DNA of 64,000 bases from positions 1-64,000 of the forward strand of contig PENC01000003.1 in NCBI GenBank assembly GCA_003674045.1, given 5' to 3'. The notes under the pieces were generated by a model. That model worked only from the letters and a program-made list of their open reading frames with translations, was not told where the DNA came from and did no database searches. Numbering within the stretch: position 1 is the stretch's first letter; each line of letters starts with the position of its first letter. Positions 16,697 through 25,725 of the stretch are shown one piece after another. The stretch is from Streptomyces griseocarneus (GTDB lineage: Bacteria > Actinomycetota > Actinomycetes > Streptomycetales > Streptomycetaceae). Made by a program: the position numbers and the translations under genes.

Positions 16697-19006
16697 ATGA
16701 CAGAGGTCACGTGGAGTTTCGGTTGGCGAGTCTACGGGTCGGTGTCGCGGGCACTCGGTGACGGCGGCCGGGTGGCGGCGGTGGCGGGGCCGGTGGCCTG
16801 CGGTAAATCCCGGCTGCTGGACATGATCGCGCGGTTCGCCGAGGCCGACGACATCGTGGTGGCGCGGGCCCGGTGCTCGCTGGCCGACCGGATGACGCCG
16901 ATGAGCGTGCTTTCCCAATTGCTCTCCGGGTCTTCGGTGCTCACCGGGGCGGATGTGCCGGGGATCGGCGATCCGGCCGGGCTCGTACGGGCGCTGACCG
17001 GCGGTGAGCGGCCGGCCCTGGTGGTGGTGGACGACCTGCGCTACGCCGACGACGCCTCGGCACGCTTCGTCGTCGACCTTGCCGCCGGGATCGGTGAAGA
17101 ACCGTTACTGCTGTTGCTGGCCGACCGGTTACCGGACGTGTGCGAACACATCGAACTCGTCAAGGACCCCGCCGCGCGCTCGCGCTCGCACCAGGTCCGG
17201 CTCACCGCCCTGTCCCCCATGGAGACACGGCAGTTGGCCGAGGAGGAACTCGGCGCCGGGGTGCGTGCCGAACTGGCCGAAGAGATCCACGCCCTGGCTC
17301 ACGGGAACCCGCTTCTGGTACGGGCGGTGCTGGAGGACATGGCGGCCGCGGGGTGGCCGGACTGCGCGGTCGTCGGCAGTGCCTACCGGCGCGTCGCGCT
17401 GGAGGTCCTGCGGGCCGTGACGCCCGAGGCCCGGATGATCGCCGCGGCCGTGCTCGCCGACGGGCGCGGCCCGGCCGCCCTGGCGGCCCGCTCCGGGCTC
17501 GACCGCGCGACGGCGGCCACCGCACTGGCCGAGCTCGAGCTGTCCGGGATGCTCGACGGCGACCGGCTCACCCCGGCTGCGGAACAGGCCATGAGAGCGG
17601 ACCTGCCGAAGGTGTGGCCGCTGCCGTATCCGTACGCCGGCTCTCCGCACACGGCCTGGAGGGCCGTGCCGATGGTTCTCGCTGGGGCCCCGCTCACGGT
17701 TCCGATGCCGTCCTGCGAGGCGGTGGACGGCGCGGCGGAGCCGGGGAGCGCGTCAGGGCATGAAGAAACAGCCGCGCCGGGCGCCGGATACACCGGGCAG
17801 GACGATGTGCGCGCTGCGGTCACGGCCCTGGAGCGGCACATCGCCGACGAGGGTTCGCCGGACCGGGCGGCCGATCTGGCCGGCGTCCAGTTGCTGATCG
17901 CCTGCGAGTATCCGGACCTGCTGTGCGACCTGCTCCGGCACCGGCCGCTGACCGGCCGTCCACAGGTGCCCCGCTACCGGGCCGCGGCCGCGCTCGCCGG
18001 TACGTTCAAGCCGACCGCCTTCGACGGTGACCCGGCCGCGTCGGCGGACGAGGCACTGAAGCACTGCGCGCGTACCGAGGAGGCGATGCCGACGCTGGTG
18101 GCGGCGCTCGTGGCGCTGATGCACCGGCAGCAGTGCAAATGGGCCCGCACCTGGTGCGACCAACTGCTGGCCGAAGGCCGGGACCGGTCCGAGGCGTGGC
18201 GCGCGCACCTGCACACCGTGCGCGCCGAGGCACGGCTGCGGCTGGGCGACCGCGCCGGGGCGCGCGACGACGTCGACTCGGCGCTGGACCTGCTGCACAT
18301 CGGCCGCTGGGGCGTGCGGGTCGGATGGCCGGTGGCGATAGTGGTGATGCTCGACAGTCTGGCCGGTGACCTGGACGCCGCGGCTCGGGCGCTGAGCACG
18401 CCCATGCCGCCGCTGATGAACCAGACCTGGTACGGCATCGCCTACCGGTACGTCCGCGGCCACTACTACTTGGCCATCGGTGACCATGGCCAGGCCCTGG
18501 CCGACTTCCTCAGCTGCGGCCGGGTCACCCGCCGCTGGGGCGTGGACCTGACCCTGCAGTACCCGTGGCAGGCCGCGGCGGCCGCGACCTACCACGCGAT
18601 GGGCGACTACACGCAGACCATCGTGCTGATCGAGGAGTACCGCCGTTCGCTCACCCTGCACGGCCGCAAGACCGTGGACCGTGAGACCGCGTTCGACCTG
18701 CTGTCGCACACCACGGACGCGCTCACCCTGACCCGCGCGATCGAGGCGATCCAGGGCCGTGCCCCGATCCGGTTCCTGGCCGCCGGCGTCCCCCGCTACA
18801 AGATTCACGACCGGTACTCGCGCTATCTGGCCAAACTCAGCCGCTCCGAGCAGCGCGTCGCGGTCCTCGCCGCGAAGGGCCTGACCAACCGCTGCATCGC
18901 CAACGAGTTGTCCCTGACGGTGAGCACGATCGAGCAGCACCTGACGCGCATCTACCGCAAGCTGGACGTCGGTGGCCGCAACGGGCTGCGAGCGGCACTG
19001 GGCTGA
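16697..19006 (+). CDS. LuxR-family regulator with N-terminal ATPase (LAL type), two TTA codons
   Basis: A 769-residue LAL-type protein: an N-terminal AAA/STAND ATPase with Walker A GPVACGKS (about 30-38) and Walker B ALVVVDD (about 107-113), a helical middle region, and a C-terminal LuxR helix-turn-helix (about 700-765; AVLAAKGLTNRCIANELSL). It is shorter than many LALs (about 900 residues). Such proteins are cluster-situated activators of polyketide genes, and its place next to the PKS operon fits. Codons 137 and 145 (17105-17107 and 17129-17131) are TTA, so translation should depend on the bldA tRNA and be linked to development. The ATG follows a weak ribosome site (ACGGGGGCGGTGTC). Confidence 0.93.
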   Translation: MTEVTWSFGWRVYGSVSRALGDGGRVAAVAGPVACGKSRLLDMIARFAEADDIVVARARCSLADRMTPMSVLSQLLSGSSVLTGADVPGIGDPAGLVRALTGGERPALVVVDDLRYADDASARFVVDLAAGIGEEPLLLLLADRLPDVCEHIELVKDPAARSRSHQVRLTALSPMETRQLAEEELGAGVRAELAEEIHALAHGNPLLVRAVLEDMAAAGWPDCAVVGSAYRRVALEVLRAVTPEARMIAAAVLADGRGPAALAARSGLDRATAATALAELELSGMLDGDRLTPAAEQAMRADLPKVWPLPYPYAGSPHTAWRAVPMVLAGAPLTVPMPSCEAVDGAAEPGSASGHEETAAPGAGYTGQDDVRAAVTALERHIADEGSPDRAADLAGVQLLIACEYPDLLCDLLRHRPLTGRPQVPRYRAAAALAGTFKPTAFDGDPAASADEALKHCARTEEAMPTLVAALVALMHRQQCKWARTWCDQLLAEGRDRSEAWRAHLHTVRAEARLRLGDRAGARDDVDSALDLLHIGRWGVRVGWPVAIVVMLDSLAGDLDAAARALSTPMPPLMNQTWYGIAYRYVRGHYYLAIGDHGQALADFLSCGRVTRRWGVDLTLQYPWQAAAAATYHAMGDYTQTIVLIEEYRRSLTLHGRKTVDRETAFDLLSHTTDALTLTRAIEAIQGRAPIRFLAAGVPRYKIHDRYSRYLAKLSRSEQRVAVLAAKGLTNRCIANELSLTVSTIEQHLTRIYRKLDVGGRNGLRAALG

Positions 19007-19149
19007 GGCTAGCCACAGCCGTGCGATATTTCCCCCACAGGGATCACAGTTCATCCTGTTCGTTTGATTTCCCATGCTTTCGATGGAGAAAGTGTTGCGC
19101 GGAGCAATAATTCGCCCCATGGCGATGAACGGACCAATACGACAATGGG

Positions 19150-19255
19150 TGCGAGCCGCGGCTGGGCGACTTCACCGTTCGGCCGCGGATGCTGATGATC
19201 ACCGCTTGGGCCTTGCCCGTCGGCGCGGTCGGGGCTCTCGCCGCCCCTACGGGGT
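19150..19255 (+). pseudogene. Possible remnant of a membrane protein gene (ClC-channel-like N-terminus)
   Basis: A short open stretch reads LGDFTVRPRMLMITAWALP followed by VGAVGALAA. It resembles, from memory, the region before and inside the first membrane helix of actinobacterial ClC-type chloride channels. It then runs into unrelated sequence that ends at the marR gene. No start or remaining channel sequence is visible. This is a weak call. The rest of the gap from 19007 to 19305 holds nothing recognisable. Confidence 0.3.
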
Positions 19256-19305
19256 CTACCGCTCCCGTGCGTACCCGTATCCGGCGGGCCGCGGCGTCAC
19301 CTCCG

Positions 19306-19855
19306 TCACCCGAAGGGAAGCCGGTCCCCGGCCTCGCCGGTCGCGGGCCACCGCGCGCCCCGGTCGGTGAGGCCCAGCTCCTCCGCGGCGGCCGCCACCG
19401 CCCGCAAGCCGGGCAGCAGCCCTGCCCGCTCGTGCGGTGCCAGCCGCGACACCAGCGTGTCCACCTCGGCCTGGCGCCGCGTCAATACCTCGCCCACCAA
19501 GGACGAGCCCTTCTCAGTGAGCCGCACGGTCACCTCGCGCCTGTTCGTCGGATTGACCTTGCGTGCGGCCAGCCCGGCTGCCTCCAGCCGGTCCGTCATC
19601 CGCATCGCCGTGGACGGATTGACATCCAGCATCCCCGCCGGCGACACCAGCTTGAGCGGGCCGTTGTCCTCCAGGACCACCAGCGCGCGCAGCTGTGGGA
19701 GCGTCAGCCTGTCGTCGATCCCGGCCAGCGCCCGGGCGGACATCCCCACCAGCAGGCGGGAGACCCGCCATGATCGCCAAGGTGATCTCCCCGGCTTCCG
19801 CACACACGCTGCCGCTCCCCGCCCGCTCCCTGTCCCTGTCATCTGCCATGGTCAC
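19306..19855 (-). pseudogene. MarR-family regulator, frameshifted
   Basis: A winged-helix MarR protein: LTLPQLRALVVLEDNG, VNPSTAMRMTDRLEAAGL and NPTNRREVTVRLTEKG are the recognition helix and wing. The N-terminus is split. The proper beginning (MTMADDRDRERAG... EITLAIMA) is in one frame from 19855, while the rest (VSRLLVGMSARALAG onward) is in the next frame. Removing a single G from the GGG run at 19764-19766 would join them into a normal protein of about 180 residues. It is either a recent loss-of-function mutation or a sequencing error. If functional it would repress a nearby gene; its target is unknown. Confidence 0.75.
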
Positions 19856-19897
19856 TTGTTATACGTGGTGGAGCGTCGGCCGCCGACACCGTGCCGG

Positions 19898-20209
19898 TCA
19901 GCAGTGGAGGCGGCGTGGGCGGAAGAAGTAGGCGACGTCGAGAACCGCCAGCCCCGCCCAGAGGATCAGGGGCACGGTGGCCTCGCCGGAGGCGAGGATC
20001 GTCGTGAGGGTGCCGAGAGCCAGCGAGGTGATCGCGACGGTGAGGTCGATCCTGCGTTCGCGGGACACGGCCCGCTGGAATGGGCCGCCTTCGGCCAGCC
20101 ACTCGGCGTACAGCTCGTCGAACGATTCGGCGACGCGATCGTCGATCCGGTCACCGAGCCGTTCGGTGAACGGGTCCGGGCTCTCGCTTGTCCGGGGGCG
20201 CTCGGTCAT
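19898..20209 (-). CDS. Small membrane protein of unknown function
   Basis: A 103-residue protein with an acidic and basic N-terminal half (about 1-50), then two hydrophobic segments (about 54-71 and 76-93), and a short basic tail. I do not recognise the family; similar two-helix proteins with a long soluble N-terminus are common in Streptomyces. The ATG at 20209 follows GGGAGGAG with normal spacing. The next gene on this strand is the frameshifted marR. The histidine kinase gene diverges upstream. Confidence 0.72.
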   Translation of the reverse strand: MTERPRTSESPDPFTERLGDRIDDRVAESFDELYAEWLAEGGPFQRAVSRERRIDLTVAITSLALGTLTTILASGEATVPLILWAGLAVLDVAYFFRPRRLHC

Positions 20210-20383
20210 GGGATGTGTCTCCTCCCGAAGGCAGGCTCGGAGTGAACGATGTGGACAAGCCTGCCTGCGATACACACCCGGGTCGGTAGCGCAGAGGCCC
20301 GACTTGGGGGTGGTGCGGGCTTCACCGCCGGTCCGGGCGCACGGTGCATGGCACGCCCTCGGCCGGAGTTCTACCGTCGGGCC

Positions 20384-21622
20384 ATGAGAATTCCCCCGGC
20401 GCTACGGCGCACCGCGCTCCGGGCGCGGCGGGACACCGGTTTCCTGGCGGTCGGCGTTCCGCTGCACCTCGCCCTGGCGCCGTTGTGGATCTGGGGCGTG
20501 GCCGTCGTCGCGACGACGCGGAACTGGGTTCTGCTCCCCACGCCGTTCGTTCTGACCCTCCTCGTCGTCCCGGTGCTGACGGCCGTTCAGCGGAGCCGGT
20601 ACCGGGCGTTCCTCGGAACGGACATTCCCCGGCCGCGGCCCGTGCCGCGGCGATGGTCGCCGGGGTCCGCCGTCCGGTGGCTGTCCTCGGCCGGGACCCG
20701 GCGCCGGATCGGATACCACCTCCTGCTCGGCCCGCTGCTGGCCGTGCTGGAACTGCTGGTGCTCGCGGCAGGTGTCGTGGGCCTGGCGGGCGCCACCGTG
20801 TACGGGTGGGTCTGGGCGCTGCCGGTACGGACACGACTGGACTTCTTCGGCTACGCGACGCAGGTGTACTGCACCATGGGCGGCATCGCCCTGTCGTGCG
20901 CCGCGCCCTGGGCGGCGGGGGCGGCGGCCCGGGCCGAGAACCGGCTCGCGTCCGCGCTGCTCGGTCCCGGCCGGGCCCAGCGGCTTCAGCAGCGTGTCGA
21001 GCACCTGGCCGAGAGCCGCACCGACCTGATCGAGGCCGTCGACGCCGAGCGCCGCCGCATCGAACGCGACCTGCACGACGGCACCCAGCAGCGGCTGGTC
21101 TCCCTCGCGGTCCATCTGGGTCTGGCCGTGGCCACGCTCAAGGATCTGCCGGACGAGGCCCGCGAGGTGATCGAGGCGGCACACCGTGAGGCGAAGGAGA
21201 CCATCACCGAACTCAACGACCTGGTACGCGGGTTGCACCCGGCCGTTCTGGAGGATCGTGGCCTGGACGCGGCGCTGTCCGGACTGGCCGCCCGGGTACC
21301 ATTGCCGGTACGCCTGCGGGTCGACCTTGAGGGGCGGGTGGCACCCGCCGTGGAGTCGGTCGCGTACTTCGTGGTCTCCGAGGCGCTGACCAACGTGACC
21401 AAGCACGCCCGCGCGACGCGTGCGGAGGTGACCGTCGGACGGGTCGGGGAGGTGTTGCGGGTGAATGTCACCGACGACGGACTGGGCGGCGCCGACATCT
21501 CCGCCGGTACGGGACTGAGCGGGCTGGCCAAGCGCGTCGGCTCCGTCGACGGCACCCTCCGCGTCAGCAGCCCCGTCGGGGGGCCGACCACCGTCGCCGC
21601 GGAGCTGCCGTGCGGGCAGTGA
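20384..21622 (+). CDS. Sensor histidine kinase (NarL-type two-component system)
   Basis: A 412-residue HisKA_3/HATPase kinase. The N-terminal third has several membrane helices (about 17-65 and 105-190). The dimerisation helix carries the phosphorylated histidine in IERDLHDGTQQRL (about 226-238), and the ATPase domain shows EALTNVTKHA and DDGLGG. It lacks a recognisable extracellular sensing domain, so the signal is unknown. The stop lies inside the start of the response regulator (13-base overlap), so the two are translated together. Confidence 0.93.
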   Translation: MRIPPALRRTALRARRDTGFLAVGVPLHLALAPLWIWGVAVVATTRNWVLLPTPFVLTLLVVPVLTAVQRSRYRAFLGTDIPRPRPVPRRWSPGSAVRWLSSAGTRRRIGYHLLLGPLLAVLELLVLAAGVVGLAGATVYGWVWALPVRTRLDFFGYATQVYCTMGGIALSCAAPWAAGAAARAENRLASALLGPGRAQRLQQRVEHLAESRTDLIEAVDAERRRIERDLHDGTQQRLVSLAVHLGLAVATLKDLPDEAREVIEAAHREAKETITELNDLVRGLHPAVLEDRGLDAALSGLAARVPLPVRLRVDLEGRVAPAVESVAYFVVSEALTNVTKHARATRAEVTVGRVGEVLRVNVTDDGLGGADISAGTGLSGLAKRVGSVDGTLRVSSPVGGPTTVAAELPCGQ

Positions 21623-22260
21623 TCGCCGAGGACTCGGTGCTGCTACGGGTCGGTCTGGTCAAGGTCCTGGAAAGGGGCGGTTTCCGGGTCGCGGCCGAAG
21701 TGGGCGACGCGGAAGCCCTGTTGACGGCGGTCGAGGAGCACCGGCCCGAACTCGCCCTGGTCGACGTCCGCATGCCGCCGGGCTTCGCCGACGAGGGGGT
21801 GCGCGCCGCACTGGTGATCCGCCGGCTGTGGCCGGGGACGGCGGTGGTGCTGCTCTCGCAGTACGTGGAGGAGCGGTACGCGGCCGACCTGCTGGCGGCC
21901 AACACCAGCGGCGTGGGCTACCTGCTCAAGCAGCGCGTCGCCGATGTCGGGGAATTCGTGGCCGCGGTACGGCGGGTGGCGGACGGGGGTACGGCACTGG
22001 ATCCGGAGGTCGTCGCCCAGCTGCTGCTGCGGCGTCACAGCGACCCGCTGGAACGGCTGACCCCGCGCGAACGGGAGGTGCTCGGCCTGATGGCCGAGGG
22101 ACGCTCCAACACCGGTATCGCCGAAGCCCTCGTGGTCGGCGACAGCGCGGTCGCCAAGCACATCAACAGCATCTTCGCCAAACTCGACCTGCCCACGGCC
22201 GAGGCCGACCACCGCCGCGTCCTCGCTGTGCTGCGGTTCCTCGGGGCTTCCCCGTCCTGA
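21610..22260 (+). CDS. Response regulator, NarL/FixJ family
   Basis: A 216-residue regulator with a receiver domain (acidic pair ED near residues 7-8, phospho-acceptor Asp in LALVDVRMP, conserved Lys in GYLLKQR) and a C-terminal LuxR helix-turn-helix (LTPREREVLGLMAEGRSNTGIAEAL). It starts at a GTG inside the kinase gene. The target genes are unknown. Confidence 0.94.
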   Translation: MRAVIAEDSVLLRVGLVKVLERGGFRVAAEVGDAEALLTAVEEHRPELALVDVRMPPGFADEGVRAALVIRRLWPGTAVVLLSQYVEERYAADLLAANTSGVGYLLKQRVADVGEFVAAVRRVADGGTALDPEVVAQLLLRRHSDPLERLTPREREVLGLMAEGRSNTGIAEALVVGDSAVAKHINSIFAKLDLPTAEADHRRVLAVLRFLGASPS

Positions 22261-22269
22261 CCGGCCGGC

Positions 22270-22560
22270 TCACCGACCGCCGACGGCGGTACCGGCTTCC
22301 GTACCGGGCGATACGGCCGTGCCGGGGTGCCCTGCGGAACGCGGCCCGGGCCTTTGCGACCCGGCGGCGGCCTCGTCGTAGCGACGCAGGACGAGCCGGG
22401 CGACGTCGCCGTGGGCGCCGAGCGGGGGCGAGGTGACGCAGCCACCGGACCGGCCCGCGCCGCGGGCGAAGTGGCCGGGGGCGATCAGGTAACGGGCCAC
22501 CGCGATGCGCCGGAATCCCCGCTCCCGCAGGCCGGTGACGGCCTGCGCGGGGGAGAGTCT
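22270..22560 (-). pseudogene. CbiX/SirB-type sirohydrochlorin chelatase, C-terminal remnant
   Basis: One minus-strand frame reads AQAVTGLRERGFRRIAVAR, then YLIAPGHF and later VTSPPLGAHGDVARLVLRRY. This is the C-terminal half of a CbiX-like chelatase, which inserts iron or cobalt into sirohydrochlorin. The N-terminal half with its metal-binding histidine is missing. The fragment is joined, out of frame, to the hemD-like gene upstream, with the junction near 22555. Siroheme is the cofactor of the nitrite reductase encoded nearby, so loss here implies another chelatase in the genome. Confidence 0.7.
22276..22290. terminator. Hairpin between convergent genes
   Basis: Perfect ACCGCC / GGCGGT stem with a three-base loop, 16 bases after the response regulator stop and facing the chelatase remnant. 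A small bidirectional terminator is plausible. Confidence 0.4.
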
Positions 22561-23381
22561 CGGCAAGGGTGCGCACCAGGGCGCCGAGCCGCCCGCGTTC
22601 GGGGAGGACCGCGTCGATGCCGAGGTCGAGCAGCGGCCGCGCGCTCAGGGGTCCGACGCACACCGCGAGTACGTCCTGCCCGAGCGCGGCGAGGACCTCC
22701 GGGCGCCGCCCCCAGGAGTCGGCGCAGTCCAGGAACGCGTCGATCGCCGGGGCGCTGGTGAACGTCAGGGCGTGCGGCTCACGGCGTACTGTCAGTTCCA
22801 CCAAGCGCCGTACCGCGTCCGGGTCCTCCGGCGGGCCCCAGCGGTGGACCGGCACCTCGATGACCTTGGCGCCGCGCTCGCGCAGGGCGGTGGCGAAGCC
22901 GTCGAGCGGGATGCCGTGTTCCTGTACGGCGACCCGGCGGCCGGTCAGGTCGTGGGCGAGCAGCCCAGGTCAGCAGTTCGTCGTCGGCCTCGGAGCGCGG
23001 CGAGTACGTCTCCGCCAGGCCGCCGGCCCGTACCGCGCCGGTCGCCTTGGGGCCGCGGGCGACGACGACCGCGTCGCGGCAGGCGTGCGCGAGACCGGCG
23101 GCCGTGCCCCAGCCGTCGGCGGCGCTCATCCAGCCGCGCCGGCCGACGCCGGTGGTGGCGACGACATGGTCGAGCGGTGCGGCGAGGCAGCGTTCGGTGG
23201 CCCGGCGCAGCGCGCCGTCCTCGCCGAGCGGGATCATGCGCAGGGTGGGAGCCTCGACGACATGTGCCCCGCGGCGCTTCAGCAGCGCCACCAGCTCCTC
23301 CCGCCGCCGCGCCGCGGTCACACCGACGGTGAAACCGGTCAGCGGGCCCGCCGACCGCGCGGTCATTGTTGTGGTCCCCAT
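22556..23381 (-). pseudogene. hemD: Uroporphyrinogen-III synthase, frameshifted and C-terminally truncated
   Basis: The HemD-like protein begins at 23381 (or 23366) and runs in one frame to SEADDELLTW. It continues in the next frame as LLAHDLTGRRVAVQEHGIPL, then VPVHRWGPPEDPDAV, TFTSAPAIDAFLDCA and VGPLSARPLLDLGID. A single extra G in the GGG run at 22964-22966 causes the shift. Actinobacterial versions near nitrite reductase genes usually carry a C-terminal winged-helix regulator domain. Here the sequence stops at about LAETLP and is replaced by the chelatase tail. A deletion joining two neighbouring genes explains this best. The original role would be siroheme supply or regulation for nitrite reductase. 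Confidence 0.75.
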
Positions 23382-23404
23382 GCGGCGGAGGATCGACCTG
23401 CCGT

Positions 23405-23431
23405 ATTACGCGTGGGTAATTTCGGCGTCAC
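23405..23431. promoter_or_regulatory. GlnR-like operator upstream of the nitrate reductase gene
   Basis: Three half-sites ATTAC, GTAAT and GTCAC lie exactly 11 bases apart, each separated by six bases. This spacing and the GTNAC-like core agree with the GlnR boxes that control nitrogen genes in Streptomyces. The site lies between the divergent hemD and nitrate reductase genes. Confidence 0.55.
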
Positions 23432-23586
23432 GCGGAGGTAAGTGCGGCAGGCGACCACGTCAAGGCTGATGGATGAAAACGCCATGACGCTCTCACGTTG
23501 TACGGGCGGGCGCGTGAGACAGCCGTACCAGGGCCGCAACATGCTTGACCTGGTGGCGTAATGGCCTGTGTGCGACGCTCGCTGCC

Positions 23587-25725
23587 ATGGCGACGACCGG
23601 CAGCGGCACCGACACCCACTGCCCGTACTGCTCCCTGCAGTGCGGCATGCGGCTGGGTGCGCACATGGCGGACACGGTGGGCACGGCGGATGAGGCGCAC
23701 GGCGGCGTGGCGGTGCTGGAGCGGCCGGAGTTCCCCGTCAACCGGGGCGCGCTGTGCGGCAAGGGCCGCACGTCGGCGGAGCTGCTCACGTCGGCGTCAC
23801 GGCTCACCGCCCCGCTGGTGCGCGACCGGCGCGGCGGCCCGCTCCGCGAGGCCACGTGGGGCGAGGCGCTCGACCGGGTCGCCGGGGGGCTCACGGACGT
23901 GGCGGAACGGTTCGGCCGCGACGCGGTGGGCGTCTTCGGCGGCGGCGGGCTGACCAATGAGAAGGCCTACCTGCTGGGCAAGTTCGCCCGCGTCGTGCTG
24001 GGCACCGCGAACATCGACTACAACGGCCGGTTCTGCATGTCCTCGGCGGCGTCCGCGAACCGGGCCGCCTTCGGCCTCGACCGGGGCCTGCCGTTCCCGC
24101 TCGCCGACATCGCCCACGCGGGGTGCGTGATCCTGGTCGGCGCCAACCCGGCCGAGACGATGCCGCCCGCGCTGCGCTACTTCCGTGAACTGCGCGAGAA
24201 CGGCGGCCGTTTGATCGTCGTCGACCCCCGCCGCACCCGCACCGCCGAGATGGCGGACCTGCACCTGCGGCCCGTGCCGGGAACCGACCTGGCCCTCGCG
24301 CTCGGCCTGCTGCACCTGGTGATCGCCGACAGGCATGTGGACGAGGCGTTCGTCGCGGCCCGCACCACGGGCTTCGAGCAGGCCCGCGCGGTGGCGATGG
24401 CGCACTGGCCGGAGCGCGCCGAGCAGCTGACCGGGGTGCCGGTGCAGCTCATGCGGCAGGCGGTGGAGATGTTCGCCGGGGCCGCGACCGGCATGGTGCT
24501 CACAGCGCGCGGTTCCGAGCAGCACAGCAAGGGCACCGACACCGTCGGCGCGTGGATCAACCTGTGCCTCGCCACCGGCAAGGCGGGCCGACCCGGCTCC
24601 GGCTACGGCTGCCTGACCGGCCAGGGCAACGGGCAGGGCGGCCGCGAACACGGCCAGAAGGCCGACCAGTTGCCCGGCTACCGCTCGCTGACCGACCCGG
24701 CCGCCCGCGCCCACGTCGCGCGGGTGTGGGGCGTGGACCCCGCGACGCTGCCGGGCCCCGGCCGCTCGGCGTACGAGCTGCTCGACACCCTCGGCCAGGA
24801 CGGCGGAGTGCGCGCGCTGCTGCTCATGGGCTCCAACCCGGTGGTCTCCGCGCCGCGCGCCGCCCACGTCACCCGGCGCCTGCGCGCGCTCGACCTCCTC
24901 GTGGTGAGCGACCTGGTGCTCTCGGAGACGGCGGCCCTGGCCGACGTCGTCCTGCCGTCGGCGCAGTGGGCGGAGGAGACGGGCACCATGACCAACCTGG
25001 AGGGGCGGGTGATCCTGCGCCAGGCCGCGCTGGCCCCGCCCGAGGGCGTCCGCACCGACCTGCGGGTGCTGCGGGAGCTCGCTACCCGCCTCGGCGCGGA
25101 CAAGGGCTTCCCCGAGGACCCGGAGGAGGTCTTCGGCGAGCTGCGGCGCGCGTCCGCCGGGGGCCAGGCCGACTACGCGGGCATCAGCTACCGGCGCATA
25201 CGCGCCGAGGACGGCGTCTTCTGGCCCTGCCCCGACGAGGACCACCCCGGCACGCCACGGCTGTTCCTCGACCGCTTCGCGACGCCGGACGGGCGGGCCC
25301 GCTTCGCCGCCGTCCCGCACCGCCCGGCAGCCGAGGAACCCGACGCGGACTTCCCGCTGTACCTGACGACAGGACGGGTGGTCGGCCACTACCAGAGCGG
25401 CGCCCAGACCCGGCGCGTCCCCGAGCTGGCCGCGGCCGCGCCGGGCCCCTTCGTCGAACTGCACCCCCGCCTCGCCGGGCGGCTCGGCGTCGCCGAGGGC
25501 GACCTGCTCGCCGTGACGAGCAGGCGCGGGCGAGCGGTGGCCCCGGCGCGGGTGACCGACACGATCCGGCCGGACACGGTCTTCATGCCCTTCCACTGGG
25601 GCGGGACCGGCCGGGCCAACTCGCTCACCAACCCCGCCCTCGACCCCACCTCCAAAATGCCGGAGTTCAAGGTGTGCGCCGTACGCGTCGAAAAGGCCGT
25701 ACGTGTCGAAAAGGAAGTGCGGTGA
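23587..25725 (+). CDS. nasA: Assimilatory nitrate reductase, molybdopterin catalytic subunit
   Basis: A 712-residue molybdopterin oxidoreductase that reduces nitrate to nitrite in the cytoplasm. The N-terminal 4Fe-4S motif is CPYCSLQC with the fourth cysteine in ALCGKG. Molybdopterin-binding segments include NGRFCMSSA, GSNPVVSAP and the C-terminal TTGRVVGHYQSGAQTRR domain. I chose the ATG at 23587 because it starts just before the cysteine motif. The next gene starts inside the stop codon (GTGA). The last residues are a short duplication, VRVEKAVRVEKEVR. A GlnR-like site lies about 155 bases upstream, fitting nitrogen control. Confidence 0.93.
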   Translation: MATTGSGTDTHCPYCSLQCGMRLGAHMADTVGTADEAHGGVAVLERPEFPVNRGALCGKGRTSAELLTSASRLTAPLVRDRRGGPLREATWGEALDRVAGGLTDVAERFGRDAVGVFGGGGLTNEKAYLLGKFARVVLGTANIDYNGRFCMSSAASANRAAFGLDRGLPFPLADIAHAGCVILVGANPAETMPPALRYFRELRENGGRLIVVDPRRTRTAEMADLHLRPVPGTDLALALGLLHLVIADRHVDEAFVAARTTGFEQARAVAMAHWPERAEQLTGVPVQLMRQAVEMFAGAATGMVLTARGSEQHSKGTDTVGAWINLCLATGKAGRPGSGYGCLTGQGNGQGGREHGQKADQLPGYRSLTDPAARAHVARVWGVDPATLPGPGRSAYELLDTLGQDGGVRALLLMGSNPVVSAPRAAHVTRRLRALDLLVVSDLVLSETAALADVVLPSAQWAEETGTMTNLEGRVILRQAALAPPEGVRTDLRVLRELATRLGADKGFPEDPEEVFGELRRASAGGQADYAGISYRRIRAEDGVFWPCPDEDHPGTPRLFLDRFATPDGRARFAAVPHRPAAEEPDADFPLYLTTGRVVGHYQSGAQTRRVPELAAAAPGPFVELHPRLAGRLGVAEGDLLAVTSRRGRAVAPARVTDTIRPDTVFMPFHWGGTGRANSLTNPALDPTSKMPEFKVCAVRVEKAVRVEKEVR

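Noticed and set aside
19189..19773. A 194-residue plus-strand protein across the marR gene
   Set aside because: Only the first about 20 residues look like a membrane segment; the rest is antisense to conserved MarR sequence.
22327..23469. Plus-strand frames across the hemD region
   Set aside because: The minus strand carries recognisable HemD and CbiX sequence, and the plus frames match nothing.
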